9,774 nucleotides of DNA from an uncultured Eubacteriales bacterium (GTDB lineage: Bacteria > Bacillota > Clostridia > Peptostreptococcales > Anaerovoracaceae), in the NCBI GenBank assembly GCA_902772685.1, contig CACYBO010000183.1, forward strand, positions 1-9,774, read 5' to 3'. The notes under the pieces are model-generated. The model did no database searches. It was not told the origin of the DNA and was given only the letters and a program-made list of their open reading frames with translations. The position numbers and the translations under genes are program-made. How positions within the stretch are numbered: the first letter of the stretch is position 1; each line of letters begins with the position of its first letter. Shown piece by piece: positions 1 through 6,657 of this stretch.

Positions 1-84
1 CCGGCGACCGGGGTCGAACCGGTACGGGTATTACTACCCACGGGATTTTAAGTCCCGGGCGTCTGCCTATTCCGCCACGCCGGC
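1..84 (-). tRNA. tRNA-Leu(TAA), 3' end cut by the window edge
   Basis: Read on the minus strand, this folds as a class II tRNA. The 5' acceptor strand is GCCGGCG, and the anticodon loop CTTAAAA is closed by CGGGA/TCCCG. There is a long variable arm with a GGGTA/TACCC stem, and a T arm ACCGG-TTCGACC-CCGGT. The anticodon TAA lies at 48-50 and reads the leucine codon UUA. The long variable arm is what is expected of tRNA-Leu. Six bases of the 3' acceptor strand are visible; the last pair, the discriminator base and any CCA lie beyond position 1. It follows tRNA-Asn after 24 bases with no terminator, so the two are probably cut from one precursor, and the cluster may continue to the left. Confidence 0.96.
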
Positions 85-108
85 ACATAGACATCTCTTC
101 TAAAATAA

Positions 109-183
109 TGGCTCCGAGGGTGGGGCTCGAACCCACAACCTACCGGTTAACAGCCGGTTGCTCTGCCATTGAGCTACCTCGGA
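109..183 (-). tRNA. tRNA-Asn(GTT) with encoded CCA
   Basis: The minus strand folds as a standard cloverleaf. The acceptor stem is TCCGAGG/CCTCGGA, and the D arm is closed by GCTC/GAGC. The anticodon stem ACCGG/CCGGT carries the loop CTGTTAA, giving anticodon GTT for asparagine. The T arm is GTGGG-TTCGAGC-CCCAC. The discriminator base is G at 112, and CCA is encoded at 109-111, so the end does not need to be added by a nucleotidyltransferase. It is the first gene after the consensus promoter at 215-243, with a predicted leader of about 24 bases, and it lies ahead of tRNA-Leu. Confidence 0.97.
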
Positions 184-195
184 ATACTATCTTTT

Positions 196-237
196 TGCCC
201 TGACGGCAAGGATTATTATACATCTGACGTCAGGGCA
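196..237 (-). repeat. 10-base inverted repeat straddling the tRNA promoter -10 box
   Basis: The minus strand reads TGCCCTGACG (237-228), 22 bases, then CGTCAGGGCA (205-196), a perfect inverted repeat. One arm lies in the promoter spacer and the other in the first transcribed bases. The arm centres are 32 bases apart, close to three helical turns. Part of the right arm can form a smaller leader hairpin instead, TTGCC/GGCAA around the loop GTCAG (209-195). This could be a protein-binding operator, or in a read-through transcript an RNA hairpin that acts as a processing site. It is not a conventional terminator on the minus strand, since AAAAA rather than a U-tract follows. Confidence 0.65.
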
Positions 238-243
238 TGTCAA
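215..243 (-). promoter_or_regulatory. Perfect consensus sigma-A promoter for the tRNA-Asn/tRNA-Leu unit
   Basis: On the minus strand, TTGACA (243-238) and TATAAT (220-215) match the housekeeping consensus at all twelve positions, with an ideal 17-base spacer. Initiation is predicted near 207-208, about 24 bases before the mature tRNA-Asn end. The -35 box begins one base after the stop codon of the upstream TPR gene. Such strong promoters are typical of stable RNA genes. The spacer contains the 10-base palindrome CTGACGTCAG (233-224), and the -10 box sits between the arms of a larger inverted repeat, so the promoter could be controlled. No experimental start site can be inferred beyond this match. 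Confidence 0.9.
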
Positions 244-244
244 C

Positions 245-1615
245 CTAATTTTTCTTTCTGCGGACAGGCCGTCTGAAACCCTTTGCGTCTGGTTTCTCAG
301 TCTCCGGTTCATCTTCCGGTGCGCCTGCAGCGCTGTAACCGGATGCATCTTCTGCACCTTCCTCATCCGAAGCGGCTAGCGCAGATTCCGGCTCGGCTTC
401 ATCCAGTTCGCTTGTATCGAAGCTCTCACGGCTTTCTTCAGGAAGCGGTTCCGGTTCCTCTTCCTCAATACGCTTGTTCTCCTTCATCGTATCCTCGACC
501 AGTTTCGCTTGATCTTCCTCCTGCGCCGCCTCGATCATCTTGATCTTTTCGGAATATTTCTTGATATTCGCGCGGTCATCCTGCTCTTCGTATATGAGCA
601 GCAGTTCCTTCATGGTTTCCAGATGGCTTCCGTTGGTCATCAGAACCTTCTTGAACTCGGCGACTGCATCGGATATGCGGTCCGCCTGCACATAGCCGCG
701 GCCAAGGTAATAATGCAAAGGCCACCAATCCTTGTACTGGCTCTTCAGGTATGGCTCAAGAATCTCAAGACCCTCCTCGTAGCGTCCGGCACCTATCTTA
801 AGGCATCCGTCTTCTATTGCTACCGGATGAGCAATCTGATTAAGACGCTTGGTGATCTCCCTGCGGTCTCTGCCATTTCTTGAGAACTTCAGGAAGTCCT
901 GCCATGCCAGCTTGGCTTTGCCGTAGAGACCCATATTCAGGTAGGAGTACCCAAGATAGTAGTATCCCATGGCAAACCTCGGATGTGTCTCTGTCAGGAT
1001 CTCGAACCAATCTGTGGACTCCGCCTTGAAACGGCCGATGTACTCCTCGTTTTTGCTGTGTTCATACATAACGCGGCATGCGCGGGCATAGGAATACATG
1101 GCGTGCATATAGTCATACTTCATGCAGAGTGCAGCTCTGAAATGGATGCATGCGTTGTCCATTTCCCCATTCTCAGCGGCATCTCTTCCCTCTTTCATCA
1201 TTCCTTCATACAGCTTGTAGTTGTACAGTTTGCTGAGGATTGCGCAGTAGTCCTTCGTGTATTTGAAGTGTGGATCGCAGCCCATGACCCAGGCCATATT
1301 CTCAGCCAACACCAGGAAATCGATTCCCCTGCCGCCGGCAAATTCCTTGACTTCCTTGCGGCGGAGCGGAACAGGTACCCCTTTCATCAGATGTCCAGCC
1401 TTATTTGCCGCCATGAACTCATCGGAAAACTCAACGAACACGAACTTGTTGAGATATTTTCTGAAATACCTGCCGATCCTGTCCTCACGGAGTTGGATAT
1501 CCACTTCCTCTCTCGGTCGGATTACAGTTCTCGTAACGCCAAGCGCCTGGAGGATATTACCATCCTCTTTATGTACCATCTGTTCCTGTTGTTGTTTTTT
1601 TGCACTTTTTCTCAT
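245..1615 (-). CDS. TPR-repeat protein with acidic tail, function unknown
   Basis: The product has 456 residues and no signal peptide or membrane segment, so it is probably cytoplasmic. It starts with a basic, Gln-rich leader (MRKSAKKQQQ). Residues 41-130 form a region I do not recognise. Helical tetratricopeptide-like repeats follow: clearest at about 298-330 (PLHYYLGRGYVQ..DAVAEFKKVL), with others near 136-170, 214-246 and 265-290. TPRs usually serve protein binding. Residues 378-446 are a low-complexity tail rich in Glu, Asp, Pro and Ser, ending in a basic patch (GFRRPVRRKKN). The ATG at 1615 follows an AAGAGGA ribosome site that overlaps the stop codon of the radical SAM gene, 12 bases upstream, so the two are likely coupled. 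A second Met at residue 13 is a less likely start. The stop codon TAG abuts the tRNA promoter. No enzymatic motif is visible. Confidence 0.88.
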   Translation of the reverse strand: MRKSAKKQQQEQMVHKEDGNILQALGVTRTVIRPREEVDIQLREDRIGRYFRKYLNKFVFVEFSDEFMAANKAGHLMKGVPVPLRRKEVKEFAGGRGIDFLVLAENMAWVMGCDPHFKYTKDYCAILSKLYNYKLYEGMMKEGRDAAENGEMDNACIHFRAALCMKYDYMHAMYSYARACRVMYEHSKNEEYIGRFKAESTDWFEILTETHPRFAMGYYYLGYSYLNMGLYGKAKLAWQDFLKFSRNGRDRREITKRLNQIAHPVAIEDGCLKIGAGRYEEGLEILEPYLKSQYKDWWPLHYYLGRGYVQADRISDAVAEFKKVLMTNGSHLETMKELLLIYEEQDDRANIKKYSEKIKMIEAAQEEDQAKLVEDTMKENKRIEEEEPEPLPEESRESFDTSELDEAEPESALAASDEEGAEDASGYSAAGAPEDEPETEKPDAKGFRRPVRRKKN

Positions 1616-1627
1616 ATTCTTATCCTC

Positions 1628-2500
1628 TTACAATGCGCGGAATCTCTCATCCTTGAACATATCGTGATTGGACAGCGCTTCGCGGAGCAGGCTCATCATT
1701 GCTTCCTTATCCTCAGGCAGGTTGCCTTTGAGCGAAAGATAATTCGATGCGTGATTGCTCCGGAACACACATTCCTTTGTTACTTCAGTATTCTCCAGCA
1801 TCAGCAGAGTCTCCGCCGTAACCTCTTCCGGAGACAGAAGCTGCAGCCTGCCGCTTCTAATCTCTTCAGCAATCGGTACACTCGGATCCACCATCAGCGT
1901 AAGCAGGGCTACGTAAGACGGGCTCATCTCGCTGATCATTTTTCCAGTCTCTACGGCGTGCTCTCTCCAGCCCTCTTTGCCGGCAAGACCTGAAATGAAA
2001 GTGACCGACGCCTTCATACCGCTCGCTTCCACCTTCCTTACGCCATCGATCAGCTGCTGCCGCGTTTCGCCCTTGTTAATATCTTTCAGAACCTTCTCAC
2101 TTCCGGATTCGGCCCCAATATAGACCATCGTAATACCCGCCTCAAAGAGTTCACGGAGTTCCTCATCCGTTTTATGCAGAGCATCTGTGGCCCTGCCGTA
2201 AACGGTTACTCTCTGGCATTCCGGGAAGTTCTCGCGGATGTGTTTCAGAATCGGAAGCAGTCTGTTGTTGGACAGAGCCAGCGCATCTCCGTCGCAGAGA
2301 AAAATGCGCTCCACCCGCGGGTAATGCCTTCTGGCCCACTCCAGATCCTCAATGACCTCTTCCAGTTTCCTGATGTGGAACTTCTTATCCTTATACATGC
2401 TGCAGAATGTGCACTTGTTGTGCGTGCATCCTACAGTGACCTGAACCAAAAGGCTGTACGCCTCACTTGGCGGTCTGAAAATGTTGCCTTCGTATCTCAT
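1628..2500 (-). CDS. Radical SAM protein with CX4CX2C cluster motif
   Basis: The product has 290 residues. Near the N-terminus Cys25, Cys30 and Cys33 (GCTHNKCTFCSMY) look like the ligands of the 4Fe-4S cluster that cleaves S-adenosylmethionine, but the spacing is CX4CX2C instead of the usual CX3CX2C. Further radical SAM barrel signs are FLCDGDALAL at about 67-76, in the place of the GGE-type SAM-binding strand, and YIGAESGSEKVL at about 126-137, like the GxESG strand of Elp3/COG1032-type enzymes. No B12-binding domain, extra cluster domain or TRAM domain is present. The substrate cannot be predicted. The ATG at 2500 follows GAGGT with 7 bases between, 20 bases after argS; the TPR gene follows 12 bases later. 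Being in an operon with tRNA synthetases makes an RNA or translation role possible, but this is only inference. Confidence 0.9.
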   Translation of the reverse strand: MRYEGNIFRPPSEAYSLLVQVTVGCTHNKCTFCSMYKDKKFHIRKLEEVIEDLEWARRHYPRVERIFLCDGDALALSNNRLLPILKHIRENFPECQRVTVYGRATDALHKTDEELRELFEAGITMVYIGAESGSEKVLKDINKGETRQQLIDGVRKVEASGMKASVTFISGLAGKEGWREHAVETGKMISEMSPSYVALLTLMVDPSVPIAEEIRSGRLQLLSPEEVTAETLLMLENTEVTKECVFRSNHASNYLSLKGNLPEDKEAMMSLLREALSNHDMFKDERFRAL

Positions 2501-2520
2501 GCAAAAACCTCAAATACCCG

Positions 2521-4239
2521 TTACATCTTCTCCGGCGCCTTCATGCAGAGGATGTCCAGACCGTTTCTGATAGCGGTCTGCGCTGCTATGACCATAGCCA
2601 CCTTGGCGACCTTCTCATCCTCATTATCCACCAGAATATGTTCGTCGTGATAGAACTTGTTGAAAGCCTGCGCGATGTCGACAAGATGTCTTGTAACAAT
2701 CGAAGGCTCGTACTTCTCTCCTGCCTCCAGGATCGTGTCCGGGAATCTGTAGAGCAATGACGTCAATGCGTGTGCGCTCTCGCTCGTCAGGTACTTCGGA
2801 TCAAATCCTTCTTTTGCCTTTGCGACTACTTCATCACCGGCGTTTCTGAGTATGCTACAGCTGCGGGCGTAAGTGTACTGGACGTATGGGCCGGTCTCTC
2901 CTTCAAAGTTTAGCACATGCTCCCATGAGAACACATAGTCCTTGATTCTGTAGTTGGACAGTTCGTTGAATACAACTGCACCGATTCCTACAGCCTTTGC
3001 CACTTCTTCGACCATTTCAGGGTCGGCGTCAGGATTCTTCTCCTTGATGATCTCACGTGTCTTGTCTACGGCACCGTTCAGAACATCTTCCAGGAAGACT
3101 ACTCTTCCCTCACGTGTGGACATGGTTCCGTCAGCCAGTGAAACAAGACCGAACGGCACATGGACGCAGTCTCTCGCCCACTCGTATCCCATCAGTTCCA
3201 GAACCTGTATCCACTGCTGGAAGTGAAGGTTCTGCTGGGATGCAACAACATATATATTCTTGTAGAAATCGTAGGTCTCCTTACGATATACCGCTGCCGC
3301 GATGTCACGGGTGATGTACAGCGTTGAGCCGTCAGACTTCTGAATAAGGGCCGGAGTCAAACCGTAGTCATCCAGACGGACAAGTTTGGCGCCGTCATCC
3401 TCTTCCATGAGGCCCTTTTCATCCAGCTCCTTAATAAAGCGCGGCATCTTATCCGAATAGAAACTCTCTCCTGCGTAGGAATCATACTTGATTCCCAGCA
3501 TGTCGTATACTCTGCTGAATTCCTTGAGGGACTCATCTCTGAACCACTGCCAGATTTCCGTCTCTTCCGGTTCACCGTGCTCCAGCTTCGTGAAGGTTGC
3601 TCTGGCTTCATCTTCAAGAGAAGGATCTTTCTCCGCCTCTTCGTGGAACTTCGTGTAATATCCGAGCAAAGTCTTGATCGGCTCGTCGATGACATCCTGC
3701 TTATTGCCCCAATGGCGGTATGCCACGATCATCTTACCGAACTGGGTTCCGTAGTCGCCCAGATGATTGATCCTGATAACCTTGAATCCGAGATAATCGT
3801 ATATACGTGCGATCGAAGCGCCGATTACTGTACTTCTGATGTGACCGATATGGAACGGCTTAGCGATGTTCGGTGAGGAATACTCAACAACGACAGGCCT
3901 TCCTGCCCCGATATCGCTCTTTCCGAATTCTTCCCCCTTCTCAACGACCTCAGAGACTACCTCCTGCGCGAACTTCTCCTTGTCGATGAACATGTTAACG
4001 TATGCGTTCACCTGCTCGACCTTGTCAAAAATCGGGTCGTCCGCAATAGCCTCCGCAATACCCTTCGCTATCAGTGGGGGAGCCTTCCTCAGTATCTTCG
4101 CCAGCTTGAAGCATGGGAACGCGTAATCTCCCATCTTACTGTCTGCCGGAATCTCAATCATGTTCCTGATTTCTTCCTTCTCCAGTCCTTCAACCTGAGG
4201 GGCTATCAACTCTGCAATTTTGTCAACATACTGAAGCAT
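2521..4239 (-). CDS. argS: Arginyl-tRNA synthetase
   Basis: This class Ia synthetase of 572 residues joins arginine to tRNA-Arg in the cytoplasm using ATP; the length is normal for bacteria. The N-terminal Add-1-like domain (about 1-110), which contacts the tRNA elbow, precedes the catalytic fold. The signature SSPNIAKPFHIGH is at 121-133, with HIGH at 130-133. The KMSKS-like loop is GTMSTREG at 371-378 and lacks the usual lysines. In many ArgRSs a lysine just before HIGH compensates, and Lys127 fits that role. The C-terminal DALR anticodon-binding domain runs from about 450 to the end (YVQYTYARSCSILR). The ATG at 4239 has GAAGGA a few bases upstream. It lies 45 bases after mutS2; that gap is too short for a T-box leader, so control probably comes from the operon as a whole. 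Confidence 0.97.
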   Translation of the reverse strand: MLQYVDKIAELIAPQVEGLEKEEIRNMIEIPADSKMGDYAFPCFKLAKILRKAPPLIAKGIAEAIADDPIFDKVEQVNAYVNMFIDKEKFAQEVVSEVVEKGEEFGKSDIGAGRPVVVEYSSPNIAKPFHIGHIRSTVIGASIARIYDYLGFKVIRINHLGDYGTQFGKMIVAYRHWGNKQDVIDEPIKTLLGYYTKFHEEAEKDPSLEDEARATFTKLEHGEPEETEIWQWFRDESLKEFSRVYDMLGIKYDSYAGESFYSDKMPRFIKELDEKGLMEEDDGAKLVRLDDYGLTPALIQKSDGSTLYITRDIAAAVYRKETYDFYKNIYVVASQQNLHFQQWIQVLELMGYEWARDCVHVPFGLVSLADGTMSTREGRVVFLEDVLNGAVDKTREIIKEKNPDADPEMVEEVAKAVGIGAVVFNELSNYRIKDYVFSWEHVLNFEGETGPYVQYTYARSCSILRNAGDEVVAKAKEGFDPKYLTSESAHALTSLLYRFPDTILEAGEKYEPSIVTRHLVDIAQAFNKFYHDEHILVDNEDEKVAKVAMVIAAQTAIRNGLDILCMKAPEKM

Positions 4240-4256
4240 TTCTTTTCCTTCTTTCC

Positions 4257-4282
4257 GTCCGCCTGACTGTTGCCGGCCGGAC
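4257..4282 (-). other. Small stem-loop candidate between mutS2 and argS
   Basis: The 45-base gap before argS contains complementary arms GTCCG (4257-4261) and CGGAC (4278-4282), or with one bulged base a 7-pair version, closing a loop of 11 to 16 bases. A CCGGCCGG palindrome (4273-4280) overlaps it. It lies immediately upstream of the argS ribosome binding site, and no U-tract follows, so it is not an intrinsic terminator. It could affect mRNA processing or translation of argS, but a short GC-rich hairpin can arise by chance. Confidence 0.3.
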
Positions 4283-4284
4283 CC

Positions 4285-6657
4285 TTACTTAAACTTTACG
4301 ACTGTTACGCCTTCACCGCCTTCATCAAAGGCGCCGCGGCGGTAATCTTTGATATTCTTGTTCTTCCTGAGCTCGGCCCTGATACCTTTGCTCAGAATGC
4401 CTTCCCCGCGCCCGTGGATTATTGTAACCTCGCCCAGGCCCGACATAAAAGCGTCATCTATATATTTTCCCACATCCATCAGCGCATCGTCAAGATTTTT
4501 TCCCCGCACATCGATCGATGTGGATACTGTCTGGGCCTTCTGCCGGTACATGGAGCCGTAGCTGGACGTTCTCTTCCTGACGCTGCTCTTTGGAGCCTGG
4601 TGATCTATCAGCATGATATCCCTGACATTTACGCCAATTTTCATGGCACCTGCCTGCACCTGAAGATCACCTTTCTCATCAGGGAGCTCGCAGACTTCAC
4701 CGTTCTGACCCAATGTAAGAATCTTGACCCTGTCTCCCAGACGCAGTGTATCAGGATCTACCGGTTTGTCATTAGTCTCCCGTTTGATCGTGTTCCTGTT
4801 CTTCTTTTCAATCGCCCGTAACTTTCTCCTGCCTTCGTCAAAGCGCCTCGTGCGTTCGCCCATGCTCTCAAGGCGGGCGATTTCCTTCAGCTCTTCTCTG
4901 AAATCGTCAGCGGTCTCTTTGGCCTCTGCGATGATTTCTCTGGCTTCTTCGCGGGCACGCTGGATCTCAGCATCTCTTTGTTTTTCGAGTTTCTTCGCCT
5001 TTGCTTCGAGTTCCTCCTGTCTGGCCTTCATTTCGCGGTTTATGCGCTTTGCCTCATCCCGCTCTGCTTCTGCCGCCTTCTTGTCTTCCTCTATGGCTGT
5101 GATAATATCCTCAAAGACGATGTCTCCTCTCTCAAGCAGACCCGCCGCTCTGTCTGTTATACTGTCGGGAAGACCGAGTTTCCGTGAAATCTCGAAAGCG
5201 TTGGACTTTCCCGGAAGCCCTATCGTCAGTTTGTAGGTCGGACTCAGCGTCTCAACGTCGAACTCCATGGAAGCGTTCTCCACGCCCTCTGTGGAGATGG
5301 CGTACTTCTTCAGTTCTGTGTAATGTGTCGTCGCTATCGTACAGGCTCCGCGTTCCGACAGGCTCTCCAGTATGGATATGGCAAGGGCCGCTCCCTCCGT
5401 CGGATCCGTGCCGGCGCCGAGTTCATCCAAAAGCACCAGGCTTCGATCATCCGCCTCTTTCATGATCTCCACGATGTTCGCCATATGGGATGAGAAAGTG
5501 GACAGGCTCTGTTCGATGCTCTGCTCATCACCGATATCGGCAAAAACATTCTCGTACACCGGAACGATGCTTCCTGGTGCTGCAGGAATATGAAGCCCTG
5601 TCTGTGCCATAAGCGTCAGCAGTCCTGCTGTCTTGAGCGTGACGGTCTTTCCACCTGTGTTCGGTCCGGTGACGACGAGTGTGGTGTAATCTCCGCCGAT
5701 GCCGATATTCACCGGAACTACTGTCTTCTTATCTATGAGAGGATGGGCGGCGCTGATCAGCCGCAGCTCTCCTCCTTCATCTATCAGCGGCTCCTCCCCA
5801 TCCATATCGAAGGACAGTCTCCCCTTGGCGTTGATGATATCAAGTTCCAGGAGAAGCTTCTGGTTGTTTACAAGGTCGTGATATATTTCTGAAACGCCCG
5901 CAGACAAATCGCCCAGGATGCGGTTCACCTCAGCCTGTTCATCCAGTTCCAGCTGTCTCAGTTCATTGTTCATGTTGACGACAGCCTGCGGCTCTATGAA
6001 TACCGTTGCCCCGCTTCCGCTCTGGTCATGTATGATCCCGGGGACTCGGGTTCTGTGCTCCTGCTTGACCGGTATGACATAGCGTCCGTTTCTGATTGTT
6101 ACAATAGCATCCTGAAGAATCGTTCTCTCAGAATTGAGTATGTGGTTGATCTTGGCTTTGACCGCATCGTTCTGTCTGACGATCGCTCTGCGGATGGTTC
6201 TGAGCTGTGTGGATGCATTGTCGGACATCTCGTCCTCTGAGATAATGCATCTGTCTATCTCCTCCGCAAAGGACTTATGCAAGGCCATGATTTCAACGAT
6301 GGACTCGATCAGAGGCAGCTGCGGAACATCATCGCCCTTCAGAAAGGCGACTGTCCTCTCGGCAGCCTTCATGTTGTACAGAATGCGGAGAAGCTGTCCC
6401 ATGGTGAGGACGCCTCCCTTTCTGGCAAACCCCGCAAGCCCCTTAACATCATAAAAACCACCTACCGGTAAAGGCCCCTTGGCTGTAATCAGCTTCACCG
6501 CTTCTGTGGTTTCTTCCTGTTTTTCCTTTATTAGACGTGCGTCACAGACAGGCTCAAGCTCCGATATGACATTCCGCGTCATTTCGGAGCTTGCCCGGTC
6601 TTTTAACATCTCAATGATCTTATCGTATTCTAAAACGTGTAAGGTCTTTTCTCTCAT
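4285..6657 (-). CDS. mutS2: MutS2 ATPase/Smr endonuclease family protein
   Basis: The 790 residues match the full-length MutS2 plan. An N-terminal core and clamp region (1-310) lacks the mismatch-reading domain of MutS. The ATPase has Walker A GPNTGGKT at 331-338, Walker B LVLLDE at 407-412 with the following GAGTDPTEG, and a TTHYTELK switch at 443-450. A long charged coiled coil spans about 520-620, a KOW-like beta region about 637-684 (LRLGDRVKI), and a C-terminal Smr domain about 713-790 with SIDVRG and HGRGEGIL. Family members have been tied to suppressing recombination and, in Bacillus subtilis, to rescuing collided ribosomes. The start ATG directly abuts the zapA stop (TAGATG) with GGCGGA six bases upstream inside zapA, indicating translational coupling. 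The zapA-mutS2 neighbourhood is conserved in Bacillota. Confidence 0.97.
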   Translation of the reverse strand: MREKTLHVLEYDKIIEMLKDRASSEMTRNVISELEPVCDARLIKEKQEETTEAVKLITAKGPLPVGGFYDVKGLAGFARKGGVLTMGQLLRILYNMKAAERTVAFLKGDDVPQLPLIESIVEIMALHKSFAEEIDRCIISEDEMSDNASTQLRTIRRAIVRQNDAVKAKINHILNSERTILQDAIVTIRNGRYVIPVKQEHRTRVPGIIHDQSGSGATVFIEPQAVVNMNNELRQLELDEQAEVNRILGDLSAGVSEIYHDLVNNQKLLLELDIINAKGRLSFDMDGEEPLIDEGGELRLISAAHPLIDKKTVVPVNIGIGGDYTTLVVTGPNTGGKTVTLKTAGLLTLMAQTGLHIPAAPGSIVPVYENVFADIGDEQSIEQSLSTFSSHMANIVEIMKEADDRSLVLLDELGAGTDPTEGAALAISILESLSERGACTIATTHYTELKKYAISTEGVENASMEFDVETLSPTYKLTIGLPGKSNAFEISRKLGLPDSITDRAAGLLERGDIVFEDIITAIEEDKKAAEAERDEAKRINREMKARQEELEAKAKKLEKQRDAEIQRAREEAREIIAEAKETADDFREELKEIARLESMGERTRRFDEGRRKLRAIEKKNRNTIKRETNDKPVDPDTLRLGDRVKILTLGQNGEVCELPDEKGDLQVQAGAMKIGVNVRDIMLIDHQAPKSSVRKRTSSYGSMYRQKAQTVSTSIDVRGKNLDDALMDVGKYIDDAFMSGLGEVTIIHGRGEGILSKGIRAELRKNKNIKDYRRGAFDEGGEGVTVVKFK

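Noticed and set aside
196..237. Inverted repeat as an intrinsic terminator of the TPR gene
   Set aside because: On the minus strand the second arm is followed by AAAAAG, not a U-tract, and the structure overlaps a perfect promoter.
983..1993. Long plus-strand open frame of 336 codons across the TPR and radical SAM genes
   Set aside because: It lies antisense to two well-supported genes, has no recognisable domain, and its residues look like a complement-frame shadow.
3357..3695. Minus-strand 112-codon frame inside argS
   Set aside because: It is an alternative reading frame of argS rich in Arg and Ser, while the argS frame itself is intact with all its motifs.
4240..4284. T-box or other riboswitch ahead of argS
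   Set aside because: The gap is only 45 bases, with no T-box consensus and no terminator-antiterminator pair.
4724..5236. Plus-strand Ser-rich frame opposite mutS2
   Set aside because: Its serine and phenylalanine richness is the mirror of the Glu/Lys/Ala codons in the MutS2 coiled coil; there is no independent evidence for a gene.
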